A stretch of DNA of 64,000 bases from NCBI GenBank assembly GCA_949284175.1, contig CASDVE010000018.1:1-64000 (forward strand), written 5' to 3'. Position numbers and translations under genes: made by a program. Shown here in pieces: positions 43,663-52,734 of this stretch; positions within the stretch are counted from its first letter, which is position 1, and each line of letters opens with the position of its first letter. This DNA comes from an uncultured Eubacteriales bacterium. GTDB taxonomy: Bacteria; Bacillota; Clostridia; Lachnospirales; Lachnospiraceae. Under the pieces are notes generated by a model. That model made no database searches. It was not told the DNA's origin and was given only the letters and a program-made list of their open reading frames with translations.

Positions 43663-44811
43663 ATGATGGAAAAAGTGACCTTTCGGTGTGAGTCCTGTGG
43701 TTCTACCATGGAGTTTGACGCCAAAGAACAAATGTTAAAATGCCCTCACTGCGGAACGTGTACTCCCATTGAAGATCGAGAAGAAACGGTGATAGAGCAT
43801 CCGCTTACTTTGGATGCTAGGCGAAAAATACGAGTGGAGGAAAAAGAAACAAAGACCATTGAATGCAGTGGATGTGGTGCAAAAATTGAAGTAGAGCAAT
43901 TTGATGCTTCTGTGGAATGTCCGTACTGTGGAAGCAGTTATATTCTTGCTAATGAACAGCAAGAAACTTTGATTCCAGATGGGGTTGTTCCTTTTCGAGT
44001 GGATCAGAAACGAGTAAAAGAACTATTTCATCAGTGGATGAAAGGCCGTTTTTTTGCACCAAATGCGTTAAGGAGTTTATACCAAAGAGATAAGTTTTTA
44101 GGGATATATTTGCCTTATTGGACTTTTGATGCTAAGGTGCATTGCTCTTATACAGGAAGAGGTGGAATAACAAGAACGGAGCATTATAAGGATTCAGAAG
44201 GAAAAGAACAGACGAGAGTTGTCATTGACTGGTATTATGTTCATGGAACATTGGAGCATTTTTTTGATGATGTTACAGTGCCAGCAACAAAGAGATTTTA
44301 TAGCGGATTCTTTCAAGGCATTGAGCCATTTGCCTTTCAGGAGCTAAAATCCTATTCAAAAGCCTATCTTTCCGGGTATTTGGCAGAACAGTATAGCGTT
44401 GATCTGGAACAAGGGCATAAAGAAGCAATAAAAAAAGTACAGCAAATGCTTTATCAGATGGCAGAACAAGAGATTGAACGTCGATATGATTGTGCTGACT
44501 CCATTCATATTTCCCCACATTTTTCTGATGAAACTTATAAATACATATTGGTACCAGTCTATTCGACTTCGTATCAGTTTAAAGGGAAACAATATCATGT
44601 TTTAATCAATGGACAAAATGGTAAAATCAAAGGAGAGTATCCAAAAAGTCCAGTAAAAGTGGCGATTGCTACCATTGGCATTATCATAATGCTTGTACTT
44701 CTCTATTTCCTTTTTTCTGATTTGACTAATGTCAAGACAGAAGTTAGTCAACAAGTAGAGGAGATAGAAACAGCAGTTGTTATGGATGAGGGAAAAGATT
44801 ATGATATATGA
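43663..44811 (+). CDS. Zinc-ribbon membrane protein (YdjG-like)
   Basis: 382 residues. Two zinc ribbons at the N-terminus: CESCGSTMEF...CPHCG (residues 9-31) and CSGCGAKIEV...CPYCG (about 69-89). A long middle domain is rich in aromatic residues (YLPYWTFDAKVHC), and one helix near the C-terminus (about 330-350) anchors it. B. subtilis YdjG has a similar role-unknown layout in the same operon. It follows pspA by three bases and is likely translated with it. Confidence 0.82.
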   Translation: MMEKVTFRCESCGSTMEFDAKEQMLKCPHCGTCTPIEDREETVIEHPLTLDARRKIRVEEKETKTIECSGCGAKIEVEQFDASVECPYCGSSYILANEQQETLIPDGVVPFRVDQKRVKELFHQWMKGRFFAPNALRSLYQRDKFLGIYLPYWTFDAKVHCSYTGRGGITRTEHYKDSEGKEQTRVVIDWYYVHGTLEHFFDDVTVPATKRFYSGFFQGIEPFAFQELKSYSKAYLSGYLAEQYSVDLEQGHKEAIKKVQQMLYQMAEQEIERRYDCADSIHISPHFSDETYKYILVPVYSTSYQFKGKQYHVLINGQNGKIKGEYPKSPVKVAIATIGIIIMLVLLYFLFSDLTNVKTEVSQQVEEIETAVVMDEGKDYDI

Positions 44812-44878
44812 TAATAAGAAGAAAAGAAATAACAATGATGAAAAAATAATGATAGTGAATAGGCAAGGAGGATAAAGC

Positions 44879-45853
44879 GTGGGATTATTTTCAGGACAAT
44901 TTGCAAATGTGGTGGAATGGGAAGAATATCGGGATGATTTGATCTTTTGGAAATGGAGCAATGATGAAATAAAAAAAGGCTCAAAGTTGATCATTCGCCC
45001 TGGTCAAGATGCCATTTTTCTCTATAATGGAAAAAGAGAAGGGATTTTTACAGAAGAGGGTGAATTTGATATTGAATCAGAAATTATTCCATTCTTATCC
45101 ACATTAAAAGGCTTTAAATTCGGTTTTAACAGCGGACTTCGTGCAGAAGTTTTATTCATTAATACAAAAGAATTTACAATCAAGTGGGGAACGAAACAGG
45201 CAATTCATATGCCACATCCAAACCTGCCAGGAGGATTGCCAATTCGTGTGTTTGGTACTTTTTATTGTAAAGTCAGTGATTATTTAGTATTAATTGATAA
45301 AATAGCTGGTGTAAAACAACAATTTTCCATTGATGATGTGAAAGAAAGAGTGGTATCCATCCTCGATCAATTGTTGATGAAATGGATTGTAAAAGAAGGA
45401 AAAGATTTATTTAATTTACAGGCAAATGCTTATGAGATCGCCAAAGGAATTGGAGAAGATCTCGATATGGAATTAATAAAAATTGGCATGACAGTGACAG
45501 GGGTCAATATTGCAAGTTTTAATTATCCAGAAGAGATTCAAGAAATGATAACCAAAGTTGCCTCACAGAGCATGGTTGGGGATCTTGGTCGATACCAAAC
45601 CATGTCCATGATTGATGGAATTTCTAAGGGCTCTCATAGGGGAAGCCATATGGCAACGGATATGGCAGGAATGCAAGTAGGAATGATGATGGGACAGCAA
45701 ATGGTACAACAAATGCAACAAAACCAGAATCAAGCAGGAAACCAATCCTACCAACAGCCACAAAGCACAGGAACAAAGCCTAACTTTTGCCCAAACTGCG
45801 GTACAAAAATAAACGGGGCAAATTTCTGTCCAAACTGCGGTATGAAGTTATAA
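44879..45853 (+). CDS. SPFH-domain protein with C-terminal zinc ribbons (YdjI-like)
   Basis: 324 residues. The N-terminal SPFH/virion-core-like domain (about 1-210) with IIRPGQDAIFLYNGKREGI is followed by a Met/Gln-rich low-complexity linker (about 245-295) and two CPNCG-type half ribbons (FCPNCGTKINGANFCPNCG). Related proteins scaffold membrane microdomains and recruit partners to PspA sites. GTG 44879 follows AAGGAGG. Completes the pspA operon; the TPM-domain gene ydjH of B. subtilis is missing here. Confidence 0.88.
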   Translation: MGLFSGQFANVVEWEEYRDDLIFWKWSNDEIKKGSKLIIRPGQDAIFLYNGKREGIFTEEGEFDIESEIIPFLSTLKGFKFGFNSGLRAEVLFINTKEFTIKWGTKQAIHMPHPNLPGGLPIRVFGTFYCKVSDYLVLIDKIAGVKQQFSIDDVKERVVSILDQLLMKWIVKEGKDLFNLQANAYEIAKGIGEDLDMELIKIGMTVTGVNIASFNYPEEIQEMITKVASQSMVGDLGRYQTMSMIDGISKGSHRGSHMATDMAGMQVGMMMGQQMVQQMQQNQNQAGNQSYQQPQSTGTKPNFCPNCGTKINGANFCPNCGMKL

Positions 45854-45861
45854 AAACAAAC

Positions 45862-45929
45862 ATAAGGACTTTTATCAAAGAAACTTCTTTATCATTAGAT
45901 GCGAGATTTCCTTGATAAGAAGTCCTTAT
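45862..45929. terminator. Bidirectional terminator
   Basis: ATAAGGACTTTTATCAAAG (45862-45880) pairs with CTTGATAAGAAGTCCTTAT (45911-45929) with one mismatch, between convergent genes. Confidence 0.8.
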
Positions 45930-45951
45930 TTGTTATCCATGTTTCTTCATT

Positions 45952-46587
45952 CTATAAGTGATTTTTTAAATATTTTATATGATACGCATAAGGACTATCA
46001 GGGAAATTTTTTAAATATTGTTTAAGAACTTCGATTACGTCTTCTTTTGTGGAAACTGGAGCGACAAGAAAAGAGCTATCTACATCCCAATAGCCTCGTT
46101 CTCCTTTTTGTTCCATAATAAGAATGATGAGTTGTTCTAATTTTTTTGTAGAATGAATAGAGCCAAAGTTTTCGCCCAAATTTAAATAGTCATTGCTTCC
46201 TTTCTCAATATAAGATAGCATACCATTTCCTTCTTGAAAGGAAAGAGGGAAAAAAAGCTCTTTTTCCTGTGTTTCTTCATGGGAAGCAATGGAGATAATA
46301 CCATCAAAGTAATCTAAATGTTGTTTTCTAGTAAAAAATAAGGATTCTTTTCCTTCTCTTGGAAGAAGATAGTGAGTATAGGTTCCATCAATGGTGATTT
46401 TGGTTTTTAATGGATTTTCTTTTGTATTTAACGATAATTCAAGTGCTGGAATGGTTTTTTGAATTTTTGTCTGAAATCCATAGCGGGTGGCGATAAAATA
46501 AAAAATAATAAGAGCAAATGCGAGAATAAAAACAACAATCTTTACTATCTTTTGCCAGAGTTTTGATTTTGGCATTGGATACCCCAT
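45952..46587 (-). CDS. Membrane-anchored protein of unknown function
   Basis: 211 residues with one N-terminal helix (about 14-34, IVKIVVFILAFALIIFYFIA) and an external domain (LELSLNTKENPLKTKITIDG and RGYWDVDSSFLVAPVS). Not a family I recognise. ATG at 46585-46587 has AGGAGGG upstream on the - strand. Convergent with the pspA operon and divergent from pcrA. Confidence 0.72.
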   Translation of the reverse strand: MGYPMPKSKLWQKIVKIVVFILAFALIIFYFIATRYGFQTKIQKTIPALELSLNTKENPLKTKITIDGTYTHYLLPREGKESLFFTRKQHLDYFDGIISIASHEETQEKELFFPLSFQEGNGMLSYIEKGSNDYLNLGENFGSIHSTKKLEQLIILIMEQKGERGYWDVDSSFLVAPVSTKEDVIEVLKQYLKNFPDSPYAYHIKYLKNHL

Positions 46588-46707
46588 AAAAATCCCTCCT
46601 CATTTTAAAAATAAAAACATTGTTTCGTATAATTATACCATTTTTGCACAAAGAAGACGATAGATCTTGGAAAAATGTAGGAAGAAAGGAAGACATTTGA
46701 AAGTACC

Positions 46708-46736
46708 TTGTCCAAACATTTGTACTGAGGTATACT
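46708..46736 (+). promoter_or_regulatory. Promoter of pcrA
   Basis: TTGTCC (46708-46713), 17 bases, TATACT (46731-46736). Confidence 0.6.
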
Positions 46737-46786
46737 AAAAAAGACAGAGATTCTAAATAAGAAAGAAAAGAAGGAAAGGAAACAAG

Positions 46787-49033
46787 ATGAGTATTTATGA
46801 TACATTAAATCCACAACAACGGGAAGCGGTTTTTCATACAAAAGGACCACTTTTATTGCTTGCAGGTGCAGGGTCTGGTAAGACGAGGGTGCTTGTTCAT
46901 CGCATTGCCTATCTAATTGAGGAAGAGCATATCAATCCGTGGAATATTATGGCAATCACCTTTACAAATAAGGCAGCTGGAGAAATGAGAGAGCGTGTCG
47001 ATGACATGATTGGATTTGGGGCAGAGAATATTTGGGTTAGCACATTTCATTCCACTTGTGTTCGCATATTAAGACGTCATATTGATCTTTTGGGATATGA
47101 AAACAGCTTTACTATTTATGATACGGATGATCAAAAGACATTGGTAAAAGAAGTGTGCAAGTATTTACAGATCGATACAAAGCAATTTCCAGAAAGAAGC
47201 CTCATGAATGAGATATCAAAAGCGAAGGATCAATTTTTATCCCCATCAGAATATGAGGCAGAACATCAAGGAGATTTTCATAAAACAAAAGTGGCCAGTG
47301 TTTATAAGGAATACCAAAAGAGATTAAAGGCGAATAATGCACTGGATTTTGATGATCTTTTATTTAAAACAGTGGAGTTATTCCAGTTCCATCCAGAAGT
47401 TTTGGAAAAATATCAAGAACGTTTTCAATATATTATGATTGACGAGTATCAGGACACCAACCATGTGCAGTTTCTATTTGTCAGTATGTTAGCTGGAAAG
47501 TATCGTAACCTTTGTGTGGTAGGGGATGATGATCAGTCCATTTATAAATTCCGTGGTGCCAATATCTATAATATTTTGAATTTTGAGCAAAAATATGAAG
47601 ATGCTAGGGTTATTAAATTAGAACAAAACTATCGTTCTACTCAAAATATTTTAAATGCTGCCAATGGGGTTATTCGCAATAATACAGGGCGTAAGGATAA
47701 AACTCTTTGGACGGATAATGAAGAAGGAGAGCTTATTGACTATACACAGTATGAAACAGAATATGAAGAAGCAGAACATATTGTGGATAAAATTGAGCAA
47801 TTAACGACAAAAGGGGAGGTACGCTACCAAGATATTGCTATTCTAAATCGTACCAATGCCCAATCTCGTGTTTTTGAAGAAAAATTTCTATTAAAAAATA
47901 TTCCATATAAGATTGTTGGTGGCGTCAATTTCTATCAGAGAAAAGAAATTAAAGATGTAATTAGCTATTTAAAAGTGGTGAACAATGGGCAAGACGATTT
48001 GGCAGTTCGTCGCATTATCAATGTCCCAAGAAGAGGAATTGGATTAACAACCATCGATCGAATACAGGAATATGCCATTGCAAGAGGCATTAGCTTTTTA
48101 GACTCTGCTTTTGAAGTGGAAAACATACCTAGTATGGCTCGTTCTGCTAAGAAAATCAATGATTTCACAGATTTAATTCTTGATTTTAGAAAACAACAAC
48201 AGCAGATGACCATTGCTGAATTATTTTCCTATATTATAGAAAAAACAGGATATGTGGAAGAGCTGTTAAAAGAAGGCAAAGAGGAGGCACAAGCAAGAAT
48301 TGAGAATATTGACGAATTATTAAATAAAATTGTGTCTTATGAACAGGATGCAGAAGATCCTAACTTAAATGAGCTTTTAGAAGAAATTGCACTGGTAGCA
48401 GATATTGATAATTTAGAAGAAGGAAATGAAGCTGTTGTCATTATGACCCTTCATAGTGCAAAAGGATTGGAATTTCCTTATGTATTCATGGGAGGAATGG
48501 AAGATGGCGTGTTCCCAAGCTATATGACCATTGTATCTGGGGATGAAAGTGAGTTAGAAGAAGAACGTCGTCTTTGCTATGTGGGAATTACTCGTGCGAA
48601 AAAACAGCTCTATTTAAGTTCTGCTAGAAGGCGTATGATACGTGGACAAACACAGTTTAATAAAGTATCCCAATTCATTGGAGAAATTCCAAAAGACTTG
48701 TTAAACGTTCATAATGGAATGACTAGATTTTCGCAAGGTAAAAGAGAAAGTTCTGTCGGAACAATGGATTTGGGCGGAATGAAAAAGTCATATGGACAAA
48801 GAAAACCGATGATGGGAACAAATCCATATAAGAAACAAGAATTTTCTGTAAAACAACAGGATTCCCTTTCTTATGGAGTGGGTGACACAGTAAAACATCT
48901 AAAATTTGGAAAAGGTGTGGTGCTTGAAATCTGCTCTGGTGGAAAGGACTATGAAGTAACCGTAGATTTTGAAAAAGCAGGTGTGAAAAAAATGTTTGCA
49001 TCGTTTGCAAAATTGACGAAAGTATCTGAGTAG
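46787..49033 (+). CDS. pcrA: ATP-dependent DNA helicase PcrA/UvrD
   Basis: 748 residues of superfamily 1A: motif Q LNPQQREAVFH, Walker A AGAGSGKTRVLVHRI, DEYQDTN (motif II), VVGDDDQSIYKFRGA (III), VIKLEQNYRST (IV), MTLHSAKGLEFPYVF (V) and YVGITRAKKQL (VI). The C-terminal Tudor-like segment VGDTVKHLKFGKGVVL, which binds RNA polymerase, is present. It unwinds DNA in repair and replication restart. Intact and of normal length. Confidence 0.96.
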   Translation: MSIYDTLNPQQREAVFHTKGPLLLLAGAGSGKTRVLVHRIAYLIEEEHINPWNIMAITFTNKAAGEMRERVDDMIGFGAENIWVSTFHSTCVRILRRHIDLLGYENSFTIYDTDDQKTLVKEVCKYLQIDTKQFPERSLMNEISKAKDQFLSPSEYEAEHQGDFHKTKVASVYKEYQKRLKANNALDFDDLLFKTVELFQFHPEVLEKYQERFQYIMIDEYQDTNHVQFLFVSMLAGKYRNLCVVGDDDQSIYKFRGANIYNILNFEQKYEDARVIKLEQNYRSTQNILNAANGVIRNNTGRKDKTLWTDNEEGELIDYTQYETEYEEAEHIVDKIEQLTTKGEVRYQDIAILNRTNAQSRVFEEKFLLKNIPYKIVGGVNFYQRKEIKDVISYLKVVNNGQDDLAVRRIINVPRRGIGLTTIDRIQEYAIARGISFLDSAFEVENIPSMARSAKKINDFTDLILDFRKQQQQMTIAELFSYIIEKTGYVEELLKEGKEEAQARIENIDELLNKIVSYEQDAEDPNLNELLEEIALVADIDNLEEGNEAVVIMTLHSAKGLEFPYVFMGGMEDGVFPSYMTIVSGDESELEEERRLCYVGITRAKKQLYLSSARRRMIRGQTQFNKVSQFIGEIPKDLLNVHNGMTRFSQGKRESSVGTMDLGGMKKSYGQRKPMMGTNPYKKQEFSVKQQDSLSYGVGDTVKHLKFGKGVVLEICSGGKDYEVTVDFEKAGVKKMFASFAKLTKVSE

Positions 49034-49148
49034 TCATTAAATTTCCATAAACACGTAGTAAAATAATAAAAAAGGTGGTATAATATCACTAACGCTATTA
49101 CATTGCTATCGTAAAAGTGAAAAAAGTGGAGAAAGGATGGACTGAATC

Positions 49149-49445
49149 ATGAAAAATATTGATGAATTATTAAGCGCAGCAAAGTTATCCGAGTTACTCG
49201 CTAAAAAGGAGAAAGAGGACAAAGATAATAAAATTGTATGGGGATTAGCGATTATTGGTGCTGTTGCAGCTGTTGCTGCTATTGCATATGCAGTTTACAG
49301 ATATTTAACTCCAGACTATCTTGAAGATTTCGATGACGATTTTGATGATGACTTTGACGATGACTTCTTTGATGACGAAGAAGAGGAAGAAGTTGTTCCA
49401 GAAGAGCCAGCACAAAAAGTTGAAGAAGAAAAATCTGAAGAATAA
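49149..49445 (+). CDS. Small membrane protein with acidic tail
   Basis: 98 residues: amphipathic start, one helix (IVWGLAIIGAVAAVAAIAYAV, about 29-49) and a C-terminal tail in which DFDDDFDDDFDDDFFDD repeats and Glu-rich segments give an extreme negative charge. Such tails may bind Ca2+ or basic proteins; the function is unknown. AAAGGATGG precedes ATG 49149. A clear terminator follows. Confidence 0.8.
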   Translation: MKNIDELLSAAKLSELLAKKEKEDKDNKIVWGLAIIGAVAAVAAIAYAVYRYLTPDYLEDFDDDFDDDFDDDFFDDEEEEEVVPEEPAQKVEEEKSEE

Positions 49446-49452
49446 TTTTTAT

Positions 49453-49490
49453 AAAAAGCCGTATCCTAGAGATATGGCTTTTCTTTTTTT
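49453..49490 (+). terminator. Terminator after the acidic membrane protein gene
   Basis: AAAAAGCCGTATC (49453-49465) and GATATGGCTTTT (from 49471), then a long T-run. Confidence 0.88.
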
Positions 49491-50060
49491 ATAAAGGCAA
49501 CCAGTCACGAAAGAGCATTTATACTCGTATTGACGACCACCAACCAACATCTACACTTCTTAGCATTTGATGTGAAAACAGTAAGACAGAAAAAATGATT
49601 TATGTTTTGATAAGATCACTATTTGCAAATATGAAAAAATCATGAAATATGCTTTTCATTATTGTGTATATGAAAAAAACAAAGCAGAAATTATGAGTAT
49701 ATATGACTGGTAACATTTGGAGAAGGGAAAAGACCACAGAAAAGATTTGTATTATTTTATAAAATATGTTATCTTTATGAAAGTTTTTTAAATATATATT
49801 TTTCTATTTTTTAAAATCTAAAAAATAATAAAAAGGAATATGGATAAAATTGGAAATGGAAATAGGTTCAGATTCCAAAAATCCAAAAGGATTTTTCAAA
49901 AGGAAAAGAAAAAATAATCGAAAAAAATGTTGTGTGAAAAGAAAAAAATTTTGAGAAAAACTCAAAAAAAGATACTTTTTTAAAAAATAATAGTGCCGAG
50001 AAATGGCTTAAAATCGTGGTTTTTGAGGAATTCAAAAAAAAACTCAAAAAAATTTAAAAA
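49491..50060. other. AT-rich intergenic region before the tRNA operon
   Basis: No gene seen. It holds repeat copy E at its left edge, a hairpin (AAAAATCC-AAAA-GGATTTTT, 49877-49896), and from about 49840 an A-dominated tract of some 200 bases that runs up to the tRNA promoter and may act as an UP-element or curved DNA. Confidence 0.6.
49495..49555. repeat. Dispersed intergenic repeat, copy E (partial)
   Basis: AGGCAACCAGTCACGAAAGA then GAGCATTTATACTC and a GACGACCACC stretch; matches the first two-thirds of copies B and F. Confidence 0.6.
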
Positions 50061-50065
50061 AGTTG

Positions 50066-50094
50066 TTGACATTTTATTGCATATACTCTATAAT
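50066..50094 (+). promoter_or_regulatory. Consensus sigma-A promoter of the tRNA operon
   Basis: TTGACA (50066-50071), exactly 17 bases, TATAAT (50089-50094): a perfect consensus, with an A-tract upstream. Confidence 0.9.
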
Positions 50095-50172
50095 AAATCA
50101 TGTCGCCGGACAGAAGAGATAAAAAAACAAAAGAAAAACAAAGAGTTTTCAAAGGTTTATCTCAGAAAATAA

Positions 50173-50247
50173 CGGGGTGTGGCTCAGCTTGGCTAGAGCG
50201 CTTGATTTGGGATCAAGAGGTCGCAGGTTCGAATCCTGTCACCCCGA
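50173..50247 (+). tRNA. tRNA-Pro (anticodon TGG)
   Basis: Acceptor CGGGGTG/CACCCCG, anticodon stem around CTTGATT-TGG-GATCAAG, T-loop GGTTCGAATCC. CCA is not encoded. Confidence 0.95.
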
Positions 50248-50251
50248 CTTT

Positions 50252-50322
50252 GCGGGTGTAGTTCAATGGTAGAACACCAGCCTTCCAAGCTGGATACGTG
50301 GGTTCGATTCCCATCACCCGCT
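50252..50322 (+). tRNA. tRNA-Gly (anticodon TCC)
   Basis: Acceptor GCGGGTG/CACCCGC, CCAGCCT-TCC-AAGCTGG anticodon arm, T-loop GGTTCGATTCC. Confidence 0.95.
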
Positions 50323-50369
50323 TGTATAATGCAAAATTATACAGATTGAATTACAGATAGTATTAAAAT

Positions 50370-50443
<74 letters not shown>

Positions 50444-50447
50444 TTAT

Positions 50448-50522
50448 GGTGGGTATAGCGCAGTTGGTTAGCGCGCCAGATTGTGGCTCTGGAGGCCCTG
50501 GGTTCGAATCCCAGTATCCACC
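50448..50522 (+). tRNA. tRNA-His (anticodon GTG)
   Basis: Acceptor GTGGGTA/TATCCAC with the extra G-1 opposite C73, as expected for tRNA-His; anticodon arm CCAGATT-GTG-GCTCTGG. Confidence 0.95.
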
Positions 50523-50553
50523 CTTTCAACTAATAACTAAATAGTTGAAATAT

Positions 50554-50625
50554 TGGGCTATCGCCAAGCGGTAAGGCACAGGACTTTGACTCCTGCATTC
50601 GCTGGTTCAAATCCAGCTAGCCCAG
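50554..50625 (+). tRNA. tRNA-Gln (anticodon TTG)
   Basis: Acceptor TGGGCTA/TAGCCCA, anticodon arm AGGACT-TTG-ACTCCT, T-loop GGTTCAAATCC. Confidence 0.95.
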
Positions 50626-50685
50626 TTAGAGTTGGACAAGTTCTAAACTCTATATGAAAATCAGGAACTAATTTAGTTCTAAAAT

Positions 50686-50758
50686 GGGATATTAGCTCAG
50701 TTGGTAGAGCACTTGACTTTTAATCAAGTTGTCCGGGGTTCGAATCCCCGATGTCTCA
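50686..50758 (+). tRNA. tRNA-Lys (anticodon TTT)
   Basis: Acceptor GGGATAT/ATGTCTC with two G-U pairs, D-stem GCTC/GAGC, anticodon arm CTTGACT-TTT-AATCAAG, T-stem CGGGG/CCCCG. Confidence 0.95.
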
Positions 50759-50817
50759 TTGTAATAGGTCGTTGGTTAACAGAAGTTGGCTGACGGCTTA
50801 TCTTTTTAAAAAAATAT

Positions 50818-50898
50818 GCGGGTGTGGCGGAATTGGCAGACGCGCCAGATTTAGGTTCTGGTGTCCCCGACGTGCAGGTTCAAGTCCTGTCACCCGCA
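50818..50898 (+). tRNA. tRNA-Leu (anticodon TAG)
   Basis: Class II tRNA of about 81 bases with acceptor GCGGGTG/CACCCGC, anticodon arm CCAGATT-TAG-GTTCTGG and a long variable arm. An integrase relic lies at its 3' side. Confidence 0.95.
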
Positions 50899-50903
50899 CT
50901 GTA

Positions 50904-50935
50904 AAAGCCTTGTAAACACAAGGCTTTATTTTTTT
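50904..50935 (+). terminator. Terminator of the tRNA operon
   Basis: AAAGCCTTGT (50904-50913) and ACAAGGCTTT (50918-50927), then seven T after an A. Confidence 0.92.
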
Positions 50936-51060
50936 ATGTTGTATTTCGTGTTGCATACTTCTTCAAAATGCCTCTTGGCAGCCTCATTCATTTCTTTTAA
51001 TTTATCTCCATTGCATGTCTGTATACGCTTTTTAAAACGCCATCAGAATCCCACACACCA
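50926..51060 (-). pseudogene. C-terminal relic of a tyrosine recombinase (phage/ICE integrase)
   Basis: Reading the - strand gives WDSDGVLKSVYRHA, then after one frameshift GDKLKEMNEAAKRHFEEV, ending NTKYNIKK at a stop (50926-50928). This matches the end of clostridial integrases, which close with a YRHAM-x-DK...HF segment holding the catalytic Tyr. Only about the last 45 codons remain. Its end points at tRNA-Leu, as in an element that integrated at that tRNA 3' end. The relic shares its last bases with the tRNA terminator. No other phage gene is seen. Confidence 0.6.
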
Positions 51061-51179
51061 CGTTATATAATATAAACATCAGGTATCCAAGGTGCATGTT
51101 AGATACTAATAGAATAATACTTTGGATATGGTAAAAGTGGTGAGTAAGAATAAAATCAAGAAAAATGGCTAAAAATAGG

Positions 51180-51660
51180 CAGAGAAAGGAAGTGAAAGAG
51201 AAAAGGAATTTTCGAGAAGAATACTTCTAAAAATTGAAAAGATACATACACAACATAGAATTAAGAATTTACAGAGGGGGCAGTATTCTCGATCTTTACC
51301 CAACGGATGAAGATAGTAAGAAATATAATATTGAAATCCAACGTTCTGATAAAGGAGCTCATGCAAAACAAGCAAGATATAATAATACTCTTATTAATGT
51401 AAAGATTATAGAGCCTGAAAATAATTATCAAAATTTAGCAGAGACCTATGTGATTTTCATCACAGAAAAAGATATGAAAGGAAGAATTTTCTAATTTATT
51501 ATATTGAGGGTATTATTAAAGAAACAGGAACAATTTTTGAGGATGGGGAACATATTATTTATGTAGATGAAGAATATAAAGATATACCTAATAAGAGTCT
51601 TCATACAAGATTTAGTATGTATAGATGCAACACAGATATATTATAAGCAACTTGCATAAC
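51180..51660 (+). pseudogene. Relic of a PD-(D/E)XK nuclease family transposase (Rpn-like)
   Basis: The stretch 51234-51494 encodes YNIEIQRSDKGAHAKQARYN and ETYVIFITEKD, hallmark pieces of the PF12784 family, in which the nuclease core (E-x-Q and a Lys) is typical of recombination-promoting nucleases. The frame stops early, then another frame continues as YYIEGIIKETGTIFEDGEHI, with a stop before the normal end. The N-terminus is also missing or shifted. It is a decayed mobile gene, without nearby partners. Confidence 0.65.
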
Positions 51661-51872
51661 ATATAGAGAGATAAATTGTGAAGTATGAAATTGAAAGGCA
51701 TCAATAGAAATGATGTTTTTTATATTTCTAATATGGAAGAATAACGGAAGGTATAAAAGCAATTCATAAGGCATGGGTTTGATAAATATTGTATGTTTTA
51801 TAAATATATGATATAGTTTAGACAGATTAAATCTGTAAAATTATACAATTGAATGAAAAAGAGGTCTTTAGT

Positions 51873-52661
51873 ATGGTATATCAAAATGAATGGCTTATTT
51901 TAGAAGCAGAAGATGAAATTGATGAAATAGAACATAGAGAACCTACAGAAGAGTTTCAATTTTATCATGCGGTGGCTCATGGTGATGTGGATGCGGTGAG
52001 AAAAAATTGTGAACAAGGAATGTTTGTGAAAACAGAGGGAGTAGGGATATTGTCAAAAAATCCTGTGACAAATCTCAAATATCATTTTGTCATTACCACA
52101 GCAATGATCACTCGCCTTTGTAGACAAAATGGTATGGAGTTAGAACAGGCATTTCGATTGAGTGATTTTTATATTCAGAAATTAGATGAGATTCACACTA
52201 TACAAGAAGTACATAATTTACATGATGAAATGGTAATGGATTATACTGAAAAAATGAGAAAATATTTTCGAAATAATACGAATTCCAAACATATTAATGC
52301 ATGTAAGGAGTATATTTACTCCCACATAAAAGAACGTATTATGATTGAAGATTTAGCGGATGAGATGGGAGTATCTGCTAATTATTTATCACGTTTGTTT
52401 AAGAAAGAAACAGGGACTTCAGTAAGTGCTTATATACGTGAGAAAAAGATTAATATGGCAAAAAATCTGTTGAGATTTAGTGACTATTCAATGGTTGATA
52501 TTGCTAATCGATTATCTTTTTCTTCACAAAGTCATTTTATACAACAGTTTAAAGAAGTTGTAGGTGTGACTCCCAAAAAATATCGTGATCAAAATTATAT
52601 GGTTCAATGGGATATTGGAAAAGAAAAATTAGAAAATGTACTTTATAAAAGAGATATGTAG
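51873..52661 (+). CDS. AraC-family transcriptional regulator of the beta-glucoside locus
   Basis: About 262 residues. The C-terminal AraC domain (about 165-260) has two helix-turn-helix motifs: MIEDLADEMGVSANYLSRLF and SMVDIANRLSFSSQSHFIQ, closing with VVGVTPKKYRDQ. The N-terminal domain (about 1-150) contains KNPVTNLKYHFVITTAMITR and is not a cupin; it resembles the sensor seen in other Clostridial AraC regulators next to sugar genes. Ligand unknown, possibly a beta-glucoside. ATG 51873 has AGAGG at suitable distance; TTG 51849 is unlikely. Convergent with the GH94 operon. Confidence 0.85.
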   Translation: MVYQNEWLILEAEDEIDEIEHREPTEEFQFYHAVAHGDVDAVRKNCEQGMFVKTEGVGILSKNPVTNLKYHFVITTAMITRLCRQNGMELEQAFRLSDFYIQKLDEIHTIQEVHNLHDEMVMDYTEKMRKYFRNNTNSKHINACKEYIYSHIKERIMIEDLADEMGVSANYLSRLFKKETGTSVSAYIREKKINMAKNLLRFSDYSMVDIANRLSFSSQSHFIQQFKEVVGVTPKKYRDQNYMVQWDIGKEKLENVLYKRDM

Positions 52662-52686
52662 TCAGAATAATTATGAAGTTATATAC

Positions 52687-52725
52687 AAAAAAGGGTGCAA
52701 CTTAAAGTGAGGTGCACCCTTTTTA
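52687..52725. terminator. Bidirectional terminator
   Basis: AAAAAGGGTGCA and TGCACCCTTTTT pair around CTTAAAGTGAGG; serves both the AraC gene and the GH94 operon. Confidence 0.85.
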
Positions 52726-52734
52726 TTTACGCGA

